This document shows positions 5,910 through 11,941 of a DNA stretch of 11,941 bases, one piece after another. The first letter of the stretch is position 1. Each line of letters begins with the position of its first letter. The notes under the pieces were generated by a model. It ran no database searches and was not told the origin of the DNA. It saw only the letters and a program-made list of their open reading frames with translations. The stretch is from Oscillospiraceae bacterium UBA6409 (GTDB lineage Bacteria; Bacillota; Clostridia; Oscillospirales; Oscillospiraceae), in assembly GCA_002438575.1 (NCBI GenBank), contig DJPP01000079.1:1-11941 (forward strand), read 5' to 3'. Position numbers and translations under genes: made by a program.

Positions 5910-7310
5910 ATGGTATTCAGCAGCACCACATTTTTACTGGCGTTTTTGCCGCTGGTGGCAATTTTATACTACATCTGCCCGCGGAAGCTGCGGAATGGGC
6001 TGCTGCTTGTCTTCAGTCTGCTGTTTTACGGCTGGGGCGAGCCGAAATACATCCTGATCATGCTGTTCTCCACGGTGTTCGACTACTGCAACGGCCTGGC
6101 CATCGGCCATTTCCGGAACAGGGGAAGGGAAAGCGGTGCCAAGGCGGTGCTGGTCATCTCCGTGGTGGGGAACCTGGCGATCCTGGGCTTTTTCAAGTAC
6201 ACGGATTTTGCCATCAGCAACCTGAACGGTCTGCTGGGCACGGCCATCCCGGCGCTGGGGCTGCTGCTGCCCATTGGTATCTCCTTCTACACCTTCCAGA
6301 CCATGAGCTATACCATCGACGTGTACCGGGGGCTGGTGCCGCCCCAGCGGAACATCGTGGACTTCGGCGCGTATGTGACGCTGTTCCCCCAGCTGATCGC
6401 GGGGCCTATCGTGCAGTACAAGACAGTAGCCTATGACCTGGAGCACCGGCGGGAGTCGGTGAGCGAGGCCAGCGAGGGTTTGCAGCGGCTGGTGATCGGT
6501 CTGGGCAAGAAGGTGCTCATCGCCAACCAGATGGGCGCCATCTGGGAGGACATCGCCGCCATGTCGGACCCCACAGCGGTCACGGCATGGATCGGCGCCA
6601 TCGCGTACACGTTCCAGATCTATTTTGACTTCTCCGGCTATTCGGACATGGCCATCGGCCTGGGGCATTTCTTCGGGTTCCACTTCCTGGAGAACTTCAA
6701 CTATCCCTATGAGTCACGTTCCGTCACCGAGTTCTGGCGGCGGTGGCACATCAGCCTGTCCACCTGGTTCCGGGAGTACGTCTACATCCCCCTGGGCGGC
6801 AACCGCAGGGGCAAGGGGCGGCAGCTCCTGAACATCGCCATCGTCTGGCTGCTGACCGGCCTGTGGCACGGCGCCAGCTGGAATTTCGTGCTGTGGGGCG
6901 TATACTACGCCGTACTGCTGCTGCTGGAAAAGACATTCCTGCTGAAGTGGCTGGACAAGGCGCCCCGGTTCGTAGGGCACGTGTACACCTGCTTCTGCTT
7001 CGTCATGGGCTGGGTGCTGTTCGCCATCACGGATTTCAGCGCTCTGGGCGCGTATCTCGGGCATATGTTCTCCGGAACCTTTGCCGACGGCACCACCGCC
7101 TATCTGCTGCGGTGCGACTGGCTGCTGCTGGTCCTGGCCGTCATCGGCTGCACGAGCCTTCCCAAGCGGCTGTGGGAAAAGCGGGAACAGTCCCTCTCCC
7201 CCGCCCTGTCGGACGGACTGCGAACGGTGTGGGTAGTCGTCGTACTGCTGGTGAGCATGGCGTTCCTGGTGGGCGACAGTTACAACCCGTTTTTGTACTT
7301 CAGATTTTAA
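5910..7310 (+). CDS. MBOAT family O-acyltransferase (AlgI-like)
   Basis: 466 residues, close to the usual length for AlgI-type proteins, with many hydrophobic segments spread from the N-terminus (FLLAFLPLVAILYY) to the C-terminus. The signature FWRRWHISLSTWFREYVYIPLGG carries His280. The invariant membrane histidine is His320 in LWHGASWNFVLWG. The family moves acyl groups across or within the membrane; AlgI and related proteins take acetyl from a cytoplasmic donor and deliver it to outside partners such as AlgJ/AlgX. Here those partners would be the DHHW proteins on both sides. The ATG follows AAAGGAGA with good spacing. The gene lies 73 bases after DHHW 1, behind an internal terminator, and 12 bases before DHHW 2, whose ribosome-binding site overlaps the MBOAT stop. 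Acetyl as the acyl group is likely but not shown. Confidence 0.95.
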   Translation: MVFSSTTFLLAFLPLVAILYYICPRKLRNGLLLVFSLLFYGWGEPKYILIMLFSTVFDYCNGLAIGHFRNRGRESGAKAVLVISVVGNLAILGFFKYTDFAISNLNGLLGTAIPALGLLLPIGISFYTFQTMSYTIDVYRGLVPPQRNIVDFGAYVTLFPQLIAGPIVQYKTVAYDLEHRRESVSEASEGLQRLVIGLGKKVLIANQMGAIWEDIAAMSDPTAVTAWIGAIAYTFQIYFDFSGYSDMAIGLGHFFGFHFLENFNYPYESRSVTEFWRRWHISLSTWFREYVYIPLGGNRRGKGRQLLNIAIVWLLTGLWHGASWNFVLWGVYYAVLLLLEKTFLLKWLDKAPRFVGHVYTCFCFVMGWVLFAITDFSALGAYLGHMFSGTFADGTTAYLLRCDWLLLVLAVIGCTSLPKRLWEKREQSLSPALSDGLRTVWVVVVLLVSMAFLVGDSYNPFLYFRF

Positions 7311-7322
7311 GGAGGCGGCGCT

Positions 7323-8417
7323 ATGAAGAAACGAAGCGGCATCGCGCCGCTGATCGCCATCGGCGGCATACTGTTGGCGCTGTCTGTCGGCAGCTTTTTC
7401 CTGACGCCGGACCGGGCATTCTCGGAGAACGAGAACCGCTATTTGCAGCTGACGCCCAGGCTCACCTGGGACCGCATCATGTCCGGCGACTTCATTGAGG
7501 ACGTGGAGGACTACACCAGCGACCAGATCGTCTTCCGGGACTTCTGGACCGCCGCCCGGTCCGTGTTGCAGCGGACCGAGGGCAAGGAGGACATCAGCGG
7601 CACCTATCTGGGCGCGGACGGGCGGTACTTTACCAAGGTGACCGACGACAGCTTTGACTGGGCGGGGCTGGAGAAGAACGCGGGGTATATCCGGGACTTC
7701 TTTGCCGCCAGCGGCAAGCCCTGCACGGCGCTGATCGTGCCCAGCCCGGCCGGTATCCTGCGGGATATGCTGCCGGAGAACGCGCCGTACTTTGACGAGG
7801 ACAATGCCTTCGGCCAGCTGAGTGATATTCTGGGCAGTACGCTGCTGGACAGCCGGGAAACGCTATCGGCGGTGGATGACCCCTACTACCACACGGACCA
7901 CCACTGGACCACCATGGGCGCGCAGGCGGCCTATACACTGTGGGCACAGGCCACGGGGCACACCGCCCGCAGCTATGACCTGACGCTGGCCACGGACAGC
8001 TTCCGCGGCACGCTGTACTCCAAGGTGCTGCTGCCGGACAGCGTATACGACAGCGTGTACTACGCGCCGGAGATCACGGTGGAGAGCGTGGTGTGCGACG
8101 GGAAGGACGGCGTGCTGTACGACCTGTCCGCCCTGGAGCAGAAGGATAAGTATGAGTTGTTTCTGGGCGGCAACTACGGCCAGTGCGTCATCACCACCGG
8201 CACGGAGAACGGGAGACGCCTGCTGCTGGTGAAGGACTCCTTCGCCAATTCCTTCGTGCCGTTCCTCACCGGCGACTATGAGACCATCACCATGATCGAC
8301 CTGCGGTACTACCGGGGCAGCATGGCAGAGCTGGCGGCGGAGGCCGACGATATTCTGGTGCTGACGGAGGTCACGAACCTGGCGGGCTCGGGAGACTATT
8401 TCAAGCTGAGTAAGTGA
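7323..8417 (+). CDS. DHHW family protein 2 (AlgJ/AlgX-like), canonical form
   Basis: 364 residues. One N-terminal membrane anchor (about 8-28) is followed by the family segment FSENENR (33-39) and an extracytoplasmic SGNH/AlgX-like domain. TDHHWT has Asp192, His193, His194 and Trp195. The probable nucleophile is Ser306 in VKDSFANSFVPFL, very like the same segment of DHHW protein 1; the C-terminal RYYRGS block is shared too, so the two are paralogues. It probably acts as the glycan O-acyltransferase or esterase partner of MBOAT. AAGGAGG lies just before the ATG and overlaps the MBOAT stop, so these two are tightly linked in translation. It ends the operon and is followed by a strong terminator. 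Confidence 0.92.
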   Translation: MKKRSGIAPLIAIGGILLALSVGSFFLTPDRAFSENENRYLQLTPRLTWDRIMSGDFIEDVEDYTSDQIVFRDFWTAARSVLQRTEGKEDISGTYLGADGRYFTKVTDDSFDWAGLEKNAGYIRDFFAASGKPCTALIVPSPAGILRDMLPENAPYFDEDNAFGQLSDILGSTLLDSRETLSAVDDPYYHTDHHWTTMGAQAAYTLWAQATGHTARSYDLTLATDSFRGTLYSKVLLPDSVYDSVYYAPEITVESVVCDGKDGVLYDLSALEQKDKYELFLGGNYGQCVITTGTENGRRLLLVKDSFANSFVPFLTGDYETITMIDLRYYRGSMAELAAEADDILVLTEVTNLAGSGDYFKLSK

Positions 8418-8449
8418 AAACAGGCGTGCGCTTCGCGCACGCCTGTTTT
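8417..8449 (+). terminator. Intrinsic terminator of the O-acylation operon
   Basis: A 14-bp stem (8417-8430 with 8436-8449) with core ACAGGCGTGCG, a short loop, A-run on the left and TTTT on the right. It begins at the last base of the DHHW 2 stop and may work in both directions. Confidence 0.9.
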
Positions 8450-8455
8450 GTCCCC

Positions 8456-8483
8456 TTTACAAACGGCTGTTTTTTGGTATAAT
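8456..8483 (+). promoter_or_regulatory. Promoter of prfB
   Basis: TTTACA (8456-8461), a 16-base spacer and a perfect TATAAT (8478-8483), directly after the operon terminator. The leader is about 36 bases and contains AAGGAGAG (8511-8518). Confidence 0.78.
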
Positions 8484-8525
8484 AGTAAGGCTAAGGAAAT
8501 TTACAGGCACAAGGAGAGACGATAT

Positions 8526-9650
8526 ATGGCCGTTATCGAGTACGACGAGTATAAACAGAAGCTGCAGGCGCTGGAGCCTACCCTGGGTGAACTGGAGAAA
8601 GCCCTGGGCATCCCCAAGGCCCGGGAGGAGCTGGCCGAGCTGCAGAAGGAGACGGAGCAGGAGGGCTTCTGGAACGATCTGGAGCGCAGCCAACAGGTGA
8701 GCCGGCAGGTGAAGCGTCTGGAGAACAAGATCAAAAAGCACGACAAGCTGGTTTCCGAGTGGGAGGACACCCTGACCCTGTGCGAAATGGCCCAGGAAGA
8801 AGACGACCCCAGCCAGCTGGAGGAGGTCGTCAGCGGATACGAGACGCTGGAGAAGGAAATCAGCGAGCGCCGGCTGGCGGCGCTGCTCAGCGGTGAATAC
8901 GACGCCAACAACGCCATTCTCACCTTCCACGCCGGCGCCGGCGGCACCGAGGCCCAGGACTGGACGGAGATGCTGTACCGGATGTACACCCGCTGGGCCG
9001 AGCGCCACGGATACACCTACCAGCTGATGGACTATGAGGCCGGCGATGAGGCGGGCATCAAGTCCGCCACCATCCTCATCGAGGGCGAGAACGCCTATGG
9101 CTATCTGAAGAGCGAGAACGGCGTGCACCGGCTGGTGCGCGTGAGCCCCTTCGACGCCAACGCGCGGCGGCAGACCAGCTTTGCCGCGCTGGAGGTCATG
9201 CCGGAGCTGGACGACGACAGCGAGATCGAGATCCGGCCGGAGGACATCGAAATGCAGGCCTGCCGCAGCTCCGGCGCAGGCGGTCAGCACATCAACAAGA
9301 CGTCCTCCGCCGTGCGTCTGACCCACCTGCCCACGGGCATCGTGGTATTCTGCCAGACGGAGCGCAGCCAGTTCCAGAACCGGGACAACGCCATGAAGAT
9401 GCTGCGGGCCAAGCTGGCGGAGCTGAAGCTGCAGCAGCACGCGGAGAAGATCAGCGACCTGAAGGGTGTGCAGATGAAGATCGAGTGGGGCAGCCAGATC
9501 CGTTCCTACGTGTTCATGCCCTACACGCTGGCCAAGGATACCCGCACCGGTTATGAGATGGGCAACATCCAGGCGGTGATGGACGGCGATATCGACGGGT
9601 TCATCAACGCGTATCTGACCGCCGCCGCCAACGGCGAGATCAAGAAATAA
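8526..9650 (+). CDS. prfB: Peptide chain release factor 2
   Basis: 374 residues, full length. RF2 recognises UGA and UAA stop codons in the ribosome and triggers peptide release. Visible marks are the SPF stop-codon motif (207-209, in RVSPFDANARRQTSF) and the peptidyl-transferase GGQ motif (252-254, in SSGAGGQHINKTSSAVR), plus the conserved GGTEAQDW and WGSQIRSY segments. ATG 8526 follows AAGGAGAG and matches the expected RF2 N-terminus; an open stretch back to 8448 lies in the terminator and promoter. Most bacterial prfB genes have an in-frame TGA near codon 26 that needs a +1 shift. Here the matching place (Leu27-Gly28, CTG GGC) is read straight through, so autoregulation by frameshifting is absent. 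It has its own promoter and terminator. Confidence 0.98.
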   Translation: MAVIEYDEYKQKLQALEPTLGELEKALGIPKAREELAELQKETEQEGFWNDLERSQQVSRQVKRLENKIKKHDKLVSEWEDTLTLCEMAQEEDDPSQLEEVVSGYETLEKEISERRLAALLSGEYDANNAILTFHAGAGGTEAQDWTEMLYRMYTRWAERHGYTYQLMDYEAGDEAGIKSATILIEGENAYGYLKSENGVHRLVRVSPFDANARRQTSFAALEVMPELDDDSEIEIRPEDIEMQACRSSGAGGQHINKTSSAVRLTHLPTGIVVFCQTERSQFQNRDNAMKMLRAKLAELKLQQHAEKISDLKGVQMKIEWGSQIRSYVFMPYTLAKDTRTGYEMGNIQAVMDGDIDGFINAYLTAAANGEIKK

Positions 9651-9657
9651 AGATTTT

Positions 9658-9688
9658 GGGAGGCCGCTGCGCGGCCTCCCTGTTTTTT
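9658..9688 (+). terminator. Intrinsic terminator of prfB
   Basis: GGGAGGCCGC (9658-9667) pairs with GCGGCCTCCC (9671-9680) across a 3-base loop, then TGTTTTTT. Confidence 0.9.
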
Positions 9689-9696
9689 CGGTGTAC

Positions 9697-9731
9697 AAAA
9701 AGAAGCGGCTCTTATGAGCCGCTTCTTTTTT
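9697..9731 (-). terminator. Bidirectional terminator after the thiolase gene
   Basis: Perfect 15-bp stem (9697-9711 with 9716-9730), core AGAAGCGGCTC, loop TTAT. A-run on one side and T-run on the other make it able to stop both the thiolase transcript and any readthrough from prfB. Confidence 0.9.
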
Positions 9732-9738
9732 ATTCCGT

Positions 9739-10995
9739 TCAGCACTTCTCGAAGACGACTGCGGTGCCCATGCCGCCGCCGATGCACAGGGTCGCCAGGC
9801 CCTTCTTGGCCTCGGGGCGCTTCTGCATCTCATGCAGCAGAGTGACGATGATACGCGCGCCGGAGGCGCCCACGGGGTGGCCCAGAGCGATGGCGCCGCC
9901 GTTGACGTTGACCTTGCTCATGTCAAAGTGCAGCTCGCGGGCCACGGCGATGGACTGGGCGGCAAAGGCCTCGTTGGCCTCGATCAGGTCGATGTCGTCG
10001 ATGGTGACGCCGGCCTTCTTCATCGCGTTGCGGGAGGCGACCACAGGGCCGACGCCCATGATCTTGGGATCCACGCCGCCCTGGCCCCAGCCGATCAGCT
10101 TGGCCATGGGCTTCAGACCGTACTTGGCCACAGCCTCGCCGGAGGCCAGCACGATGGCGGCAGCGCCGTCGTTGATGCCGGAGGCGTTGGCGGCGGTGAC
10201 GCGCTGGGTGCCCTTATCGGGAGCATCCTGGCAGCCGGTGGGCTCGAAGGTGTTGACCACCACGGGGTTGGGGGACTCGGGACCCACGGGGAACGCGCCC
10301 TTCAGCTTGGCAATGCTGTCCGCGGTGACACCAGCCTTGGGATACTCATCCTTGGCGAAGGGGACCATTTCCTTCTTGACCTTGATCATCACGGGGACGA
10401 TCTCGTCGTCGAACTTGCCGGCAGCCTGGGCAGCCTCGGTCTTCTGCTGGGAAGCGGCGGCGAACTCGTCCTGCTCGCGGCGGGTGATGCCCCAGATGTC
10501 GTTGATATTCTCAGCAGTGGTGCCCATGTGATAGTTGTTATAGGCGTCCCACAGGCCGTCCTTGATCATGGTGTCCACCAGCTTCTTGTCGCCCATGCGG
10601 GCACCCCAGCGGGCGTCGGGGGCGGCGTAGGGGGCAGCGCTCATGTTCTCGGTGCCGCCGCAGACCACGATGTCGCTGTCGCCGGCCAGAATGGAACGGG
10701 CACCCTCGATGACGGACTTCATGCCGGAGCCGCAGACCATGCCCACGGTGTAGGCGGGGACGGAATAGGGGATACCAGCCTTGATGGAGACCTGACGGGC
10801 CACGTTCTGGCCCTGGGCAGAGGTCAGGATGCAGCCGAACATCAGCTCATCCACGTTCTCGGGAGCCACGTTTGCGCGCTTCAGAGCCTCCTTGACCACC
10901 ACGGCGCCCAGATCGGCGGCGGGGGTGTTCTTCAGGGAGCCGCCAAAGGAGCCGATGGCGGTACGGCAGCAGTTGACAACATACAGGTCTTTCAT
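9739..10995 (-). CDS. thlA: Acetyl-CoA C-acetyltransferase (thiolase)
   Basis: 418 residues. It joins two acetyl-CoA into acetoacetyl-CoA, the first step toward butyryl-CoA in fermenting clostridia; cytoplasmic. Catalytic residues are all present: nucleophile Cys88 (VCGSGMKS), the NEAFAAQ motif, His373 (GHPVGASG) and Cys404 (LCIGGGMG). Typical bacterial enzymes are about 392 residues; the extra length is an insertion at roughly 236-262, between LKGAF and the conserved VTAANASGINDGA, rich in Pro and Val. ATG 10995 follows TAGGAGGT. Codons end strongly in C or G (GCC, ATC, CTG), as in highly expressed genes. Two good promoters and a terminator bracket it as a single-gene unit, apart from other butyrate genes in this window. 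The symbol is by analogy with clostridial thlA; a beta-oxidation thiolase is less likely. Confidence 0.95.
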   Translation of the reverse strand: MKDLYVVNCCRTAIGSFGGSLKNTPAADLGAVVVKEALKRANVAPENVDELMFGCILTSAQGQNVARQVSIKAGIPYSVPAYTVGMVCGSGMKSVIEGARSILAGDSDIVVCGGTENMSAAPYAAPDARWGARMGDKKLVDTMIKDGLWDAYNNYHMGTTAENINDIWGITRREQDEFAAASQQKTEAAQAAGKFDDEIVPVMIKVKKEMVPFAKDEYPKAGVTADSIAKLKGAFPVGPESPNPVVVNTFEPTGCQDAPDKGTQRVTAANASGINDGAAAIVLASGEAVAKYGLKPMAKLIGWGQGGVDPKIMGVGPVVASRNAMKKAGVTIDDIDLIEANEAFAAQSIAVARELHFDMSKVNVNGGAIALGHPVGASGARIIVTLLHEMQKRPEAKKGLATLCIGGGMGTAVVFEKC

Positions 10996-11027
10996 GAAAG
11001 TTACCTCCTATAAAATATGTTGAAGAT

Positions 11028-11056
11028 AGTATACAACAAAGGCTCGCGCCTGTCTA
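11028..11056 (-). promoter_or_regulatory. Proximal promoter of the thiolase gene
   Basis: On the minus strand, TAGACA (11056-11051), a 17-base spacer and TATACT (11033-11028): each element has five of six consensus bases. The start would be near 11021, about 25 bases before the ATG. Confidence 0.72.
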
Positions 11057-11062
11057 TCCCTA

Positions 11063-11091
11063 ATGATAGTCACAAATTTAACAATAGTCAA
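11063..11091 (-). promoter_or_regulatory. Distal promoter of the thiolase gene
   Basis: On the minus strand, TTGACT (11091-11086), a 17-base spacer and TATCAT (11068-11063): again five of six in each element. It lies 35 bases upstream of the proximal promoter, giving tandem starts. The spacer contains TTGTTAA, which resembles half of a Rex site, but no second half is seen. Confidence 0.68.
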
Positions 11092-11176
11092 TCCCAAATT
11101 GCAACTTCGTTAAAAAATCGTCAAATTGAGCATTCAGAAACACGGTTTCCCGTCATTTTGACGAAATGGCGGACCA

Positions 11177-11941
11177 TCACGCCGCCGGCTCGGCATCATC
11201 AGCGGTATCGGCAGCGCCCTCCCCCGCCGCATTGGTATCATCGTCGGCGCTGTGGTCATGACCATCGCCGGCGGTATGACCACCGGTCTCCGCCATGCCG
11301 GCCTGCATCTCCGCGCGGAGTTCCGTCATCCGGTCATAGAAGTCGCCCACATCCAGGCCGCTGTACAGCTTGGCGTTGGACACCACGGAGGCGTTGGCCA
11401 GCCGGTCACTCTGTACCTGCTGGAAATAGGCATCTGCGGCCACAGACAGGTCCAGATCGGTGCGGAGGACCACGTAGCAGACTCCGTCGCCGTAGGGATT
11501 GATGGCGGCGGTCAGCTCCTCCGGCTCCAGCGCCATGATGGCGTCGCTGAGGGGATCGCCCTCAGAGGCGGTCAGGGTAACGGTGCCCACGGCCTCCTGC
11601 TGCAGCTCTTCGCACATGGCGGCGTACTCCGCAGCCTTGCTCTCCGCCTTCTGCCAGCGCTCCAGCAGATCGGCGGCCATGGTCTCGGCATTTTCGCCGG
11701 TGAGGGTCAGCACATAGACGCTGGCATAGCCCTGTTCCTGGGCGTAGGCGCGGACGGCCTCCTCGTCATACAGGCTGCCGCCGGGACCATAGGCCGCCTG
11801 CAGGCTGCTGTTCAGGTATTGGGCGGCCAGCATACTGTCGAAGGTCTCCTCGCTGATGCCCATCAGGGATAGCTGCTGCTGATAGCCCTCCTCGCCGTAA
11901 AAGGACACCAGCTCCTGCCGCTGGAGAGCCAGGGCGGCCAT
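11177..11941 (-). CDS. PrsA/SurA-like peptidyl-prolyl isomerase (partial, N-terminus off the right edge)
   Basis: The C-terminal 254 residues are visible. The Met at the window edge is probably internal, since the first residues (ALQRQELVSFYGEEGYQQQL, then GISEETFDSMLAAQYL) look like the middle of a SurA/PrsA chaperone helix bundle. A weak parvulin-like region follows (about 70-165: YASVYVLTLTG, then a helix ending near CEELQQ, then a DGVCYVVLRTD strand), and a Gln-rich helix. The tail from about 217 is acidic, low in complexity and has several His (GGHTAGDGHDHSADDD). Such proteins fold exported proteins on the outer face of the membrane; the signal sequence or lipobox would be outside the window. 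Parvulin active-site residues are not clearly kept, so it may be mainly a chaperone. No convincing terminator separates it from the thiolase gene on the same strand. Confidence 0.7.
   Translation of the reverse strand: MAALALQRQELVSFYGEEGYQQQLSLMGISEETFDSMLAAQYLNSSLQAAYGPGGSLYDEEAVRAYAQEQGYASVYVLTLTGENAETMAADLLERWQKAESKAAEYAAMCEELQQEAVGTVTLTASEGDPLSDAIMALEPEELTAAINPYGDGVCYVVLRTDLDLSVAADAYFQQVQSDRLANASVVSNAKLYSGLDVGDFYDRMTELRAEMQAGMAETGGHTAGDGHDHSADDDTNAAGEGAADTADDAEPAA

Noticed and set aside
8457..9833. Open frame of 458 codons on the minus strand
   Set aside because: It covers prfB in reverse, runs through two terminators and into the thiolase gene; no domain is visible.
9832..11013. Open frame of 393 codons on the plus strand, Gly/His/Asp-rich
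   Set aside because: It is the reverse complement of the thiolase gene; repeated Gly-Asp-His words come from the strong codon bias of the real gene.
11069..11091. Possible Rex operator before the thiolase gene
   Set aside because: One half-site TTGTTAA is present, but the second half does not match TTAACAA, so the dyad is too weak to call.
11130..11165. Small inverted repeats (GAAAC/GTTTC and CGTCA/TGACG) after the isomerase-like gene
   Set aside because: Stems of only 5 bp and no T-tract in the direction of that gene; not convincing as a terminator.

Overview
The window is GC-rich (roughly 60%), has dense short intergenic gaps, Gram-positive-style Shine-Dalgarno sequences (AGGAGG-like) before nearly every gene, sigma-A-type promoters in AT-rich islands, and strong intrinsic terminators. 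Together with the protein types (clostridial-type thiolase, DUF4358/DHHW/MBOAT cluster, DUF5662, kinase plus XRE regulator), this suggests a gut Bacillota (Clostridia, probably Oscillospirales) that makes butyrate. That placement is inference from sequence character and was not confirmed by a search.

Left part (1-2259). A minus-strand pair encodes a compact Ser/Thr protein kinase and, coupled to it by a 1-base stop/start overlap, a zinc-ribbon, single-pass membrane protein that runs off the left edge. Facing away from the kinase, on the plus strand, is a small XRE-type helix-turn-helix regulator. The two transcripts start from overlapping -10 elements near 1297-1306, so the regulator could control both. 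A 15-bp GNRA-loop terminator ends the regulator gene. A convergent unrecognised 144-residue protein lies beyond it.

Middle (2386-3954). Two separately transcribed plus-strand genes: a DUF5662 protein with an HD-phosphohydrolase-like residue pattern, and an orphan radical SAM enzyme with its own promoter and terminator.

Central operon (4164-8417). A DUF4358 lipoprotein, a DHHW protein with an unusual N-terminus, an AlgI-like MBOAT acyltransferase and a second, canonical DHHW protein. By analogy with AlgI/AlgJ/AlgX this is a module that carries acyl (probably acetyl) groups across the membrane and puts them on an extracytoplasmic glycan. A strong intrinsic terminator sits inside the operon between the first DHHW gene and the MBOAT gene, with no visible new promoter after it.

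Right part (8526-11941). prfB (release factor 2) is read in one continuous frame, without the usual programmed frameshift. It converges on a monocistronic acetyl-CoA acetyltransferase gene with two tandem promoters and an in-protein insertion of about 25 residues. The last gene, truncated by the right edge, encodes a PrsA/SurA-like peptidyl-prolyl isomerase with an acidic, His/Asp-bearing tail.

No RNA gene, mobile element, CRISPR array or origin was seen. The clearest candidates for unexplored biology are the kinase/zinc-ribbon/XRE divergon, the double-DHHW O-acylation operon with its internal terminator, and the orphan radical SAM enzyme.
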